The position numbers and the translations under genes were made by a program. From a virus, in IMG/VR virus record IMGVR_UViG_3300046616_000483, positions 1 to 46,181 of that record: a DNA stretch of 46,181 nt. One strand, 5' to 3'. The notes below the pieces were generated by a model. That model saw only the letters and a program-made list of their open reading frames with translations, was not told where the DNA came from and made no database searches. This document shows positions 1 to 7,571 of this stretch, piece after piece (positions within the stretch are counted from its first letter, which is position 1; each line of letters begins with the position of its first letter).

Positions 1-2
1 GA

Positions 3-614
3 TTGGCGGCGATCGTGGCGTCCGGGGTGGCCGTTAGCATGTGCGTGGCCACGGGTTTGGACAACAGCGCCTTCGACGTTATCGATACCGGTCGGTCGCG
101 CACCGGTGCGGACGTGCTGGTCATCGAGGGCGTGGGATTGCGTGAGTCTTCGACCGTCGCCGCGGCGATGCCTCTGATCCTCAACTATCAGCGCGGTTTG
201 ATCCCGCACAGTCGAACACGCTATCCGAACCAAGAACTGATCGAGGCGTGGAGCACCCAGGCCACGATCCGGCGCAGCAGCCAGTTCGTCACCAAACTGC
301 CGCGGAAGGTCATGCCGATCGGGCACTCCAAGGCCTTGTTCCTGCACTGGGCGTTCTGCCAGCGCGACATCGATGCCGCAGACGAATTCATCGAAAGACT
401 GTTTACCGGCGAGCATCTTGGCAAGTCCGAGCCGCTGTATCACCTGCGGCAACGGTTGCTGCAACTGCGCATGGAGGGCCAGTCCATTCCGGACACCGTG
501 ATGCTGCATGCCGGCATCAAAGCCTGGAATGCGACCCGAGCCGGGCGGTCCTATGCGACTTGGCGGCCGGTGTTCCCGCGCTCCGATGAAACCTTCCCGG
601 AGATCGCACGATGA
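3..614 (+). CDS. Conserved phage protein, 5' end outside the window
   Basis: The frame is open from the first bases of the window and its apparent first codon is TTG, so the gene most likely begins upstream. The visible 203 residues contain no motif I can tie to an activity. The C-terminal half (PRKVMPIGHSKALFLHWAFC, then a run ending IKAWNATRAGR) looks like a conserved phage protein that I associate with ParB-like neighbours, but I cannot name it. Its stop overlaps the start of the ParB-like gene by ATGA, so the two are translationally coupled in the replication operon. Function unknown; a role in replication or partition is inference from position only. Confidence 0.6.
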   Translation: MAAIVASGVAVSMCVATGLDNSAFDVIDTGRSRTGADVLVIEGVGLRESSTVAAAMPLILNYQRGLIPHSRTRYPNQELIEAWSTQATIRRSSQFVTKLPRKVMPIGHSKALFLHWAFCQRDIDAADEFIERLFTGEHLGKSEPLYHLRQRLLQLRMEGQSIPDTVMLHAGIKAWNATRAGRSYATWRPVFPRSDETFPEIAR

Positions 615-1459
615 GCCTGTTGTTCCATCCTCTTTGCCTGGCCCTGCCGGACATGCCGTTGGAGGCGTTCAAGGGTCTGGTGGAAGACGTTCGCCGCAAC
701 GGGCAGTTGCGGGACATCGTTCTGCACGAAGGAATGATCCTCGACGGTCGCCATCGTTACCGTGCCTGCCTGGAGTGTGGTGTCGAACCCCGTCTGGTGG
801 AGTTCGGTGGAAGCGATCCGGTTGCATTCGTGATCAGCGAAAACGTGGCCCGGCGGCATTTGAACGAATCGCAGCGTGCGATGCTCGCTACACAGCTTGC
901 GGTCTGGGGCAGGGGCAAGCCTCGTAAATCGGAAAATTTTCCGATTAACACCCCAACTCAACCGCAAGTGTCTGAAATGCTGGCTGTTTCTGATCGTACG
1001 ATCCGGAAAGCTTCGGAGGTGCGTAAGCATGGAACGGCCGATCTGGTCGCTAAGGTGGAAAGCGGTGGGATCACCGTCAGTGAAGCCGCCAAGATCGCGT
1101 CGCTCGGACCAAAGTCCCAAGATCGGCTTGTGCAAATTGATGATCACCGTGAGCGCAAACGCGAACTTTCCAAGGCGCTGAGCATCAGCCAGGGTCGGAA
1201 ACATCATGCACCTCGCACCGATTTCATTGAGCCGGTAGAACAGCCACCTTGGCTGGTGACGTTCATGGCGCGGCTGGAGAGCTTGATCCAGTGCGCGACC
1301 GACGCTGGGATCGAGCCAGCCACATTACGCAGTCGTTTCATGGAGGACGCGAACTGGACCGACTCGCGGTTCGTGGGACGCTACGGTCGGGCCGCGCCTT
1401 GGTTGGATGCCATTGGTCGGCTGCCAGTCGAAGCGGATGCGCGAAGGCGGTCGGCATGA
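611..1459 (+). CDS. ParB/Srx-fold DNA-binding protein
   Basis: A 282-residue protein with a ParB/sulfiredoxin-type N-terminal domain (about residues 5-90). ILDGRHRYRAC corresponds to the family's GxxR nucleotide-binding box and ISENVARRHLNESQRAML to the following helical segment. A central helix-turn-helix is likely around VSEMLAVSDRTIRKASEV. Proteins of this type bind DNA as CTP-dependent clamps or serve as phage regulators and nucleases; which applies here cannot be told. Start ATG 611 overlaps the upstream stop, and its own stop overlaps the primase start (ATGA), so it is in the middle of a coupled operon. The C-terminal third (PPWLVTFMARLESLIQ) has no recognised domain. Confidence 0.8.
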   Translation: MSLLFHPLCLALPDMPLEAFKGLVEDVRRNGQLRDIVLHEGMILDGRHRYRACLECGVEPRLVEFGGSDPVAFVISENVARRHLNESQRAMLATQLAVWGRGKPRKSENFPINTPTQPQVSEMLAVSDRTIRKASEVRKHGTADLVAKVESGGITVSEAAKIASLGPKSQDRLVQIDDHRERKRELSKALSISQGRKHHAPRTDFIEPVEQPPWLVTFMARLESLIQCATDAGIEPATLRSRFMEDANWTDSRFVGRYGRAAPWLDAIGRLPVEADARRRSA

Positions 1460-3750
1460 TCGACTTCAATGACGCAGAGCTGCCGGAGCATAACCGGCAG
1501 CCTGAGCGCTCATCTCGCGATGAGGTCCAGGCGCAGCTGATGCTGCGCCTGGACGGCGTACTGAAATCGCTGTATCCCGAAGGCCGCGTGCGCCGCGGTA
1601 AGTTCAATATCGGTGATGTTCAAGGCTCAGCGGGCGACAGTCTGGAGATTGCACTGAGCGGCGAGAAAGCCGGTCTGTGGATCGACCATGCCACCGGCCA
1701 GGGCGGCGACATATTCGATCTGATCGCGGCGCACGCCGGATTGCACGCACGTCACGACTTCTCTGTCGTGTTGGAACTGGCTGCTGGACTGGCAGGTCAC
1801 GTGCCTGCGCCATCTTCGGGTTCGGCGCCGAAGCGGCGGCGGTCGGAGCCTGCGCTGGACGATCTCGGCCCGCACACTGCGCGCTGGGATTACCTCGGCG
1901 AGGACGGCGAGTTGATCGCGTGCGTTTACCGCTACGATCCGCCCGAGGGCAAGCAGTACCGCCCTTGGGACGCGAAGCGGCGCAAGCTACAGGCGCCGAC
2001 GCCCCGACCGCTCTACAACCAGCCGGGCATGGTGGCGTCGAACGAGGTCGTCCTGGTCGAAGGCGAGAAATCGGCCGATGCATTGATCGAGCGAGGCGTC
2101 TGCGCCACGACCTCGATGAACGGCGCGAACGCGCCGATCGACAAGACCGACTGGGCACCGCTGTGCGGTAAGCACGTGCTGATCTGGCCGGACAAAGACA
2201 AGCCCGGCTGGGAGTACGCGATGCAGGCGGCGCAGGCCGCGTTCAAAGCGGGCGCCGACTCGTGCGCGCTGCTGCACTTGCCCGACGACAAGCCGCAGGG
2301 CTGGGACGCTGCCGATGCCGCCGAGGACGGCTTCGACATCGACGGCTTCCTGCGCGCGGGCGAGCGCACGTTCCTGTCGCCCGGCAACGATGCCGCGCCG
2401 CCCAACATCGACTTCGACGGTCTGGATTGGAGCAGCGACGACGGTCTTGGCTTGGCCTTCACCCGCCACTATGCCGACGACTGGCGCTACTGCGCAGCCT
2501 GGGGCCAGTGGCTGAGCTGGACCGGCACGCGCTGGAACCCGGATCGAACGCTGGTTCTGCAGCACTTGGTGCGTGGCGTCTGTCGTGCGGCGCAAGCGTT
2601 TGCCGATAAACCCACGCAGCGCTCCAAGCTGGCCTCGGCGTCGACCGTCGGCGGCGTCGAACGCCTGGCCCGTAGCGATCCGCGCCACGCTTCCTGGGCC
2701 GAGGAGTGGGACCGCGATCTGTGGGCGCTGAACACGCCACAAGGCATCGTGGACCTGCGTGACGGGGAACTGCGTCGTCATGCGCGTGGCGAGCACATGA
2801 CCAAGCTGACCACGGCCAGTCCGCAAGGGAACTGTCTGACGTGGCAGCGCTTCATGGGTGATGTGACCGGCGGTGATGGCGAATTGGCCGCGTACCTGCA
2901 GCGCGTCGTCGGCTACTGCCTGACCGGCATTACCCGCGAGCACGCGCTGTTCTTCCTGTACGGCACGGGCGCCAACGGAAAATCCGTGTTCGTGAACACC
3001 CTGGCCACGATCCTGGGCGATTACGCCACCAACGCACCGATGGATACGTTCATGGAGAGCCGCGGCGATCGTCATCCCACCGATCTGGCGGGGTTGCGCG
3101 GCGCACGCTTCGTGGCCGCCAGCGAAACCGAGCAGGGACGGCGCTGGAACGAGGCCAAGCTCAAGGCGATCACCGGCGGCGACAAGATCAGCGCGCGTTT
3201 CATGCGGCAGGACTTCTTCGAGTACATCCCGCAGTTCAAGTTGGTCATCGCTGGCAACCACAAGCCGGCCATCCGCAACGTGGACGAAGCGATGAAACGA
3301 CGCCTGCACATGATCCCGTTCACCGTGACCATTCCGCCGGAGCGGCGCGACGGCCGCCTGACCGAGAAGTTGCTGGCCGAGCGCGACGGGATCATGGGCT
3401 GGGCTGTGCAGGGTTGTCTGGACTGGCAGCACGGCGGGCTGCGGCCCCCCCAGTGCGTGATCGATGCGACTGAAGAGTATTTCGAGGAAGAAGACCGCGT
3501 CGGTGAGTTCGTCACTGAGGACTTCTACATCCACCGCGACGCACGGGTGACCATCGAGGATGCCTTTCACCGTTGGCGCGAACGCGGCGAGCAACGCGGC
3601 GAGTACATCGGCACGTCCCGGTGGTTGGTGCAACAACTCCTGGCCCGAGGGTTCTCGCGGTTGCGCCTTCCTGGTGGTGCGAAAGGCTTGGCCGGGCTTT
3701 CGCTCAAGCCGCGCCAGCAAACCACTCGTCTTCCTTACGCCGACAACTGA
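1456..3750 (+). CDS. Bifunctional TOPRIM primase / D5-like SF3 helicase
   Basis: A 764-residue replication protein of the phage/P4 type. Residues 1-120 form an N-terminal region of the DnaG/DUF3854-like kind (GLWIDHATGQGGDIFDLI). A TOPRIM domain follows at about 197-275, with EVVLVEGEKSADAL and the metal-binding WPDKDKPG. The C-terminal half is a D5_N plus SF3 helicase with Walker A GTGANGKS at 503-510, a Walker B/sensor region around ASETEQGRRW, and IAGNHKPAI as the family's motif C. It should prime and unwind DNA at the phage origin. Start ATG 1456 overlaps the ParB-like stop. A longer upstream extension of the same frame only re-reads ParB DNA and is ignored. The intergenic palindrome just after the stop is an origin candidate. 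Confidence 0.92.
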   Translation: MIDFNDAELPEHNRQPERSSRDEVQAQLMLRLDGVLKSLYPEGRVRRGKFNIGDVQGSAGDSLEIALSGEKAGLWIDHATGQGGDIFDLIAAHAGLHARHDFSVVLELAAGLAGHVPAPSSGSAPKRRRSEPALDDLGPHTARWDYLGEDGELIACVYRYDPPEGKQYRPWDAKRRKLQAPTPRPLYNQPGMVASNEVVLVEGEKSADALIERGVCATTSMNGANAPIDKTDWAPLCGKHVLIWPDKDKPGWEYAMQAAQAAFKAGADSCALLHLPDDKPQGWDAADAAEDGFDIDGFLRAGERTFLSPGNDAAPPNIDFDGLDWSSDDGLGLAFTRHYADDWRYCAAWGQWLSWTGTRWNPDRTLVLQHLVRGVCRAAQAFADKPTQRSKLASASTVGGVERLARSDPRHASWAEEWDRDLWALNTPQGIVDLRDGELRRHARGEHMTKLTTASPQGNCLTWQRFMGDVTGGDGELAAYLQRVVGYCLTGITREHALFFLYGTGANGKSVFVNTLATILGDYATNAPMDTFMESRGDRHPTDLAGLRGARFVAASETEQGRRWNEAKLKAITGGDKISARFMRQDFFEYIPQFKLVIAGNHKPAIRNVDEAMKRRLHMIPFTVTIPPERRDGRLTEKLLAERDGIMGWAVQGCLDWQHGGLRPPQCVIDATEEYFEEEDRVGEFVTEDFYIHRDARVTIEDAFHRWRERGEQRGEYIGTSRWLVQQLLARGFSRLRLPGGAKGLAGLSLKPRQQTTRLPYADN

Positions 3751-3755
3751 CCCGT

Positions 3756-3848
3756 GTGACCGAATGGGTCCGCAGAATCGTAAGTTCCTTACATGTGCGC
3801 GCGCGCACACGCGTATAGACATACGATCTTACGGTCTCATTCGGTCAC
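3756..3848. promoter_or_regulatory. Inverted repeat enclosing a Z-prone palindrome; origin or operator candidate
   Basis: GTGACCGAATG (3756-3766) is repeated in inverted orientation as CATTCGGTCAC (3838-3848). Between them lies the perfect 16-bp palindrome TGTGCGCGCGCGCACA (3794-3809), inside an uninterrupted alternating purine/pyrimidine run from about 3791 to 3817. Shorter inverted matches (CGTAAG near 3780, CTTACG near 3830) extend the dyad. This is the only real gap in an otherwise overlapping replication operon and it directly follows the primase/helicase. A replication origin, a Z-DNA-forming element or an operator for the ParB-like protein are all possible; none is shown. Confidence 0.5.
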
Positions 3849-3874
3849 AATGACAAAGAATAAGAGACAAAACA

Positions 3875-4477
3875 ATGGCTTACGAAGAAACTTCGCTGCG
3901 CGTGGACGCCCGCGTCAGCAAACCGAGCGTGTTTGGCGGAGGTCTGGACAAGATGTCCAGCGACGGGTTGAGCGGCCAGCACGCCGCGATGTCCATCTCG
4001 CCGATGGATATCGATACGCCGGCTATCCTTGCGCTTGATCTGGGCACCGCGCTGGGCTGGGCGTTGCGGTTGTCCGGCCAGGCCATGAGTGGCACCGAGC
4101 ACTTCAAGGTCGGCCGCTTCGAGGGCGGCGGCATGCGCTACCTGCGCTTCGTGCGTTGGCTCAATGAACTGTGGAGCTTTGCCGGTCGGCCTTCGGCGCT
4201 CTACTTCGAGGAGGTGCGCCGACACCGGAGCGTCGATGCCGCGCACGTCTACGGCGGTTTCCTGGCGCAGCTCACTGCCTGGTGCGAGCGCCACAGCGTT
4301 CCGTACCAGGGCGTCCCGGTCGGCACGATCAAGAAGTTCGCCACCGGCAAAGGGAACGCCGACAAGGCGGCAATGATCGAAGCGGCGAAGCGATGGGGCC
4401 ACCGACCCGAGGACGACAACGAGGCCGACGCCCTCGCGCTGCTGCATTGGGCTATCGCACGGGAGGCGAAGGCATGA
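3875..4477 (+). CDS. RuvC-like Holliday junction resolvase
   Basis: A 200-residue RNase H-fold nuclease. The acidic set expected of RuvC-like resolvases is visible: Asp55 in ALDLGTALGW, Glu112/113 in LYFEEVRRH, and Asp181, Glu183 and Asp185 in DDNEADAL. Lys residues of GTIKKFATGKGNADK match the family's KxxxTGxGxAxK segment. It would cut four-way junctions or branched replication intermediates before packaging. ATG 3875 is used as start. The first 45 or so residues precede the fold, and an internal ATG at the MSISPMD segment is an alternative. Its stop overlaps the next start (ATGA), so it is coupled to the two small genes downstream. Confidence 0.82.
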   Translation: MAYEETSLRVDARVSKPSVFGGGLDKMSSDGLSGQHAAMSISPMDIDTPAILALDLGTALGWALRLSGQAMSGTEHFKVGRFEGGGMRYLRFVRWLNELWSFAGRPSALYFEEVRRHRSVDAAHVYGGFLAQLTAWCERHSVPYQGVPVGTIKKFATGKGNADKAAMIEAAKRWGHRPEDDNEADALALLHWAIAREAKA

Positions 4478-4683
4478 TCGCGCCCGAGTTCCGATATCGA
4501 TCGCCGCTGGGGCGCTTCGTGCCGCAGACGCTGGATCTGGACCGGCTCAAGCGCGAGGGCTGGCGCGAGCAGGGCCTGCTCGTCGTGTCCGCCGAGGACA
4601 CGCGCCTGGACTGGGTCGAGCGGCAACTTCTGAGCCAGATCGCCGAGCGCCTTTACGGCAAGCGGGAGCAGGCACATGGCTGA
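4474..4683 (+). CDS. Small phage protein of unknown function
   Basis: A 69-residue protein fitted between the resolvase gene (ATGA overlap) and the DUF6362 gene (8-base overlap). It is rich in Arg and Leu (LDLDRLKREGWREQ, DWVERQLLSQIAERLYGKRE) and probably mostly helical, without membrane segment or signal peptide. No family is recognised. The tight spacing supports expression as a real operon member rather than a shadow frame. A small replication or recombination accessory is a guess from location only. Confidence 0.6.
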   Translation: MIAPEFRYRSPLGRFVPQTLDLDRLKREGWREQGLLVVSAEDTRLDWVERQLLSQIAERLYGKREQAHG

Positions 4684-5101
4684 GTGGACCGTGCAGAAGG
4701 TCGCCGATCAGTTCCAAGAAGCCGCCATCACGGCCCGCAGGTTGCCGGCGGCGAAGGTCCAGGGTTATGCATCGTACTGGCCGGACATCCAGCGACAATC
4801 GTGGGAGGGCTATGCCGACGAACGCATCATCTTGCGCTTTGCGGCGTCACCGGCCGCCATCGACCGCTTCGGCGAGACCGTGCGTTGGTTGCGGTGGCTG
4901 GACGAAGAGCAACGTCGCTTGATCTGGCTGCGCGCCCAGCTTGTGCCCTGGCGTGAGGTCTGCGTGCGGACTGGACTGATCCGCAAGACGGCCTGGCGTC
5001 GCTGGCAGCATGCATTGGTGCTGGTCGTGGCGCATCTCAACGGGCCGTTGCCGCGCTTTGCTCAGCCATCACCGGTGCTTTCGGAAGCGAAATCGACATG
5101 A
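4676..5101 (+). CDS. DUF6362 family phage protein
   Basis: A 141-residue protein that I recognise as DUF6362, found late in the early-gene operons of many proteobacterial phages. Characteristic parts are the N-terminal WTVQKVADQFQEAAITARRL, the middle WPDIQRQSWEGY, and the C-terminal helix-turn-helix-like segment ending RLIWLRAQLVPWREVCVR, then TGLIRKTAWRRWQHAL. The C-terminal part resembles a sigma-factor or terminase-like HTH, so DNA binding is plausible. It is the last gene of the rightward replication operon; the strand changes after it. Confidence 0.78.
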   Translation: MAEWTVQKVADQFQEAAITARRLPAAKVQGYASYWPDIQRQSWEGYADERIILRFAASPAAIDRFGETVRWLRWLDEEQRRLIWLRAQLVPWREVCVRTGLIRKTAWRRWQHALVLVVAHLNGPLPRFAQPSPVLSEAKST

Positions 5102-5186
5102 CTTTGTGCCGTTGAGGGCGAGTGGGGGTGATTGGGGGCTAATGCGAAAACCGGGGGTGTCCCAAAATCCCCGGTTTTACCCTAGC

Positions 5187-5426
5187 CTAGTCGGAAAGCT
5201 GATCGCGGTGCGTCGGTTCTTCGATCAAGTCAGCGCAGTCCAATTCATCGGGTAGATCCAGAATCTCTAAGCTCACCCAGGTCAACCCGAAGTGATTGAG
5301 ATGACGTTCCGGAACGCATGTAAGTCGATCCGCGTCAGCCCAGAACGATGCTTCAACTCCGATCTCCGAGCGACCGACTATCTCGATGCCTGAACATTCC
5401 GGAATCTCTCTCAGGGCAAGCGTCAC
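5187..5426 (-). pseudogene. Member A of the five-gene paralogous family, N-terminally broken
   Basis: The readable frame starts with GTG 5426 and gives 79 residues. The core GIEIVGRSEIGVEASF followed by HLNHFGLTW aligns with the C-terminal half of the other four members (pattern: beta-strand V-x-SF, then L-x-R/H-F-G-L). Upstream of GTG the same frame continues as VTIQRNRRKLGEADMG, which matches the N-terminal part of the siblings, but an in-frame TAG at 5430-5432 interrupts it and no start codon is present. I read this as a sibling broken by a nonsense change. It could still be a short protein started at GTG. It also has a C-terminal extension the others lack. Confidence 0.5.
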
Positions 5427-5615
5427 CAGCTAACCCATATCCGCCTCACCCAGCTTTCTGCGGTTTCGCTGGATCGTTACTCGGTAATGTTGCTTAAGTG
5501 AGCAGGTAGAAGTAGACGCTCGATTGGTATCGCTGCTCAAGCCTGAAGTCATTGGAAGTTCCCATGGTTTACAACCGTGGCTGCGTCAAGTTCCAAACAC
5601 ATCGCACAGAGAAGC

Positions 5616-5837
5616 TCACTCCACGCAAGTTAGACCGTGCCGATTCAAATGGCTTTCGACATCATCGAAATGCTGGATGTCGCCGTTGTACTCAACGCGG
5701 ATCGCATCCACCCGAGCAAGCAGGACCGCCACGCAGGTTGCACTTGGAAGCTCGTCCATGGCTGCGACCGCAGCTTCTCGCACAGACGTAGAGCATGACC
5801 CATCAATCGATAGACGTTTGATAATCAGTTTTGGCAT
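5616..5837 (-). CDS. Member B of the five-gene paralogous family
   Basis: A 73-residue protein, the most divergent intact member. The shared tail is clear: VDAIRVEYNGD, a short acidic stretch, then ESHLNRHGLTCVE, matching the L-x-R-F-G-L ending of its neighbours. The N-terminal MPKLIIKRL corresponds to the basic V-L-R-R strand of members C, D and E. No signal peptide or membrane segment; predicted cytoplasmic. The Shine-Dalgarno before ATG 5837 is weak. Function unknown; see the family finding. Confidence 0.5.
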   Translation of the reverse strand: MPKLIIKRLSIDGSCSTSVREAAVAAMDELPSATCVAVLLARVDAIRVEYNGDIQHFDDVESHLNRHGLTCVE

Positions 5838-6087
5838 GCCACTTGCCTAGCACCTGTCGTGCGAAAAGCGTAGCAAAGCAGTCTAGAAAATCAACATTTC
5901 TAAAACATGAGCAAGTAGTGCAGACGCGTGACGATCGTCAAAGAAGCTTCACGCGCTGATATTGCGTGAACGGAAGTTTGCTGTGGGGCGGTCAGGTGCT
6001 AAGCAGTTCTATGAACGAGCCTGCTTCGCCAAAACGTTTGCATTGCACAGTCAGCATGGCGCTCGCGGTGCGTCGAGCGAGAACAGT

Positions 6088-6318
6088 TCAATCCCCTCGC
6101 TCCAAGCCGTATCTGTCGAGGTAGTCCTCGGGGATGGTCGGCTCGACCTCACCGTCCCATTCAAAGCTCAGTTCGACCTCGGTATTGCTGCGTCGCTCTA
6201 CTCGCACGTGCTCCAATCCCTCGATGGATTGAAAATACGCCAGGGCGCAGTCTCGGAGAGGCAGTACATCTAGCAGCGAGCCGGGTTTACGCCTGAGTAC
6301 CACTGAGCGCCGAGCCAT
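6088..6318 (-). CDS. Member C of the five-gene paralogous family
   Basis: A 76-residue protein. ATG 6318 is chosen because AAGGAT lies just upstream and because MARRSVVLRRKPG then lines up with MHRVSLVLRRSPG of member D. Layout: basic strand, short loop, DVLPLRDCALAYFQ helix, a variable linker, the VELSFEWDG strand pair, and the terminal YLDRYGLERG. The conserved DVLPL, W-x-G and YGL positions define the family. No export signal. Function unknown. Small size, acidity and tandem diversification would suit immunity or antitoxin-like proteins, which is inference only. Confidence 0.6.
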   Translation of the reverse strand: MARRSVVLRRKPGSLLDVLPLRDCALAYFQSIEGLEHVRVERRSNTEVELSFEWDGEVEPTIPEDYLDRYGLERGD

Positions 6319-6583
6319 GTCGATCCTTTTTCTTTGCATCAAATCGCATCCGGTCTCAGCAAGCCAGCCTCGGACGCAATGGGATTCCGGCACCGTGATA
6401 CATACCTCGATCTAAGACAAAACTGGTCGGCAATTCAAAGTCAGCAGCGCACACGATCACACGTGTGCGCACGAGTTAACCAGCGACAACTTAGGCGTTG
6501 CCGCAATCGACTCGCTGTGCTAACCACCGTGCGTCGTGAACTCCCATGCATTGATATTTACGGAACCTCGCCAATATAGCGGG

Positions 6584-6832
6584 TCAGGTACGAGCCAATG
6601 CCCTGCCCAAGGAAAGTCCAAAGCGAGCCAGGTAGCTATCTTGTATGTCAGGCGGCACACGGCCGGCCCAAGAGAACGAGACATCAATGTTTCCGTCTTC
6701 GATCGGCCCAATGCGTACATCACTCACGCCTACAGCAGCTCCGCTAACGACGGAATCGATGAGTTCGGGCAAGGGAATTAGGTCAAAGCTGGTCCCGGGA
6801 GATCGACGCAGTACTAGCGAAACGCGGTGCAT
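6584..6832 (-). CDS. Member D of the five-gene paralogous family
   Basis: An 82-residue protein, closest in plan to members C and E: basic strand VSLVLRRSPG, FDLIPLPELIDSVV helix, VRIGPIEDGNIDVSFSWAG, PPDIQDSYLARFGLSLG, and a short basic tail. ATG 6832 is chosen because it aligns with the starts of C and E; the same frame extends upstream only through non-ATG codons. The motif IDVSFSWAGRVPPDI corresponds to VFVSYCWTGTSPPVI in E, and the same core recurs in C. Cytoplasmic by composition; function unknown. Confidence 0.6.
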   Translation of the reverse strand: MHRVSLVLRRSPGTSFDLIPLPELIDSVVSGAAVGVSDVRIGPIEDGNIDVSFSWAGRVPPDIQDSYLARFGLSLGRALART

Positions 6833-6954
6833 CAATAACTCATTAGTGCGCTGAAAGATCAGCAAGTGCCCTAGGTTACTGTTCTAGTGGCCCCCGCAGC
6901 GTGACGAGCCTTTCGCTAGAAAGGTGGGCAATCGTATCGGACCCTCGGCACGAT

Positions 6955-7230
6955 CTATCTCACGCAGTGGGCATTCGCACTCATCTGGGCTGCCACGTCT
7001 ATGTCAGCAAGACACAGGCCGAAGCGATTAAGTGAGGCGTTGTCAATGACGGGTGGGCTCGTACCCGTCCAGCAATACGAAACGAACACCGTGTCCCCTT
7101 CAATGCGCTCCCTGCGGGGGTTAATGACTCCCGGTACGCCATCGATGACGCACTCAGCGAGTTCGCCCAGAGGCAGATCATTGAAGCCTGTGTGTCCAAA
7201 ACGCTTCAACGCGAGCAGCTGCCGAGTCAT
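6955..7230 (-). CDS. Member E of the five-gene paralogous family
   Basis: A 91-residue protein, first in transcription order of the minus-strand array. ATG 7230 is preceded by a strong Shine-Dalgarno (GGGAGG, about 7 bases away), which overrides the longer upstream frame. It carries all family marks: basic first strand, FNDLPLGELAECVIDG, VFVSYCWTG, PPVIDNASLNRFGL, plus a C-terminal tail (about 16 residues) absent from C and B. The good ribosome binding site suggests this is the best-expressed copy. Function unknown. Confidence 0.62.
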   Translation of the reverse strand: MTRQLLALKRFGHTGFNDLPLGELAECVIDGVPGVINPRRERIEGDTVFVSYCWTGTSPPVIDNASLNRFGLCLADIDVAAQMSANAHCVR

Positions 7231-7571
7231 GGTCAACCTCCCTCGGGCGCCAAGCTGTGGGGAAGCGATACGACTTGGGGCATCGCTATGGAACAGCGTG
7301 CTTACGATGGCACCGGAACTGTGAATAGTTAATAGACCCACGCAGGCGCGCGACGAGCGGCGCGTATGGCTGTGGAGTCACGGTGCGGTGAAGACCCCGG
7401 CCTCACTGACCGCGGCCCACAGGGCGCCGCATGTCGCGCTGTTCAGCGAGAAATCGCGGGTCCTTCCCCGCCGTTCAGGCGAGCGGGGGGCAAGGCCGCA
7501 AAACCCCGCTAGCGTCAATCCTTTTCTTCGGGTTTGCAGTCCCTGCAACCCGGTTCGCACTCGGACATCTC
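7231..7571. other. Divergent intergenic region between member E and the methyltransferase operon
   Basis: About 340 bases between divergently read genes. It must hold promoters for both directions but I cannot place convincing -35/-10 boxes. A C/G-rich hairpin (CCCCGC 7466-7471 with GCGGGG 7483-7488) lies upstream of the methyltransferase. The methyltransferase frame stays open back to ATG 7431, but that translation is Arg/Pro/Gly-rich and unlike protein. Confidence 0.4.

Noticed and set aside
1987-3822. 611-codon open frame on the minus strand over the primase
   Set aside because: It is antisense to a gene with clear TOPRIM and SF3 motifs; composition is Arg/Ala/Pro-rich as expected of shadow frames in G+C-rich DNA, and no motif is recognisable.
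5550-5590. Imperfect inverted repeat CCATGGTTT / AACCGTGG as terminator or tRNA arm
   Set aside because: The short stem has a mismatch, there is no T-run, and no tRNA structure surrounds it.
7431-7571. 47-codon N-terminal extension of the ParB-methyltransferase
   Set aside because: The translation is Arg/Gly/Pro-rich and not like ParB proteins; the domain begins cleanly at the TTG.
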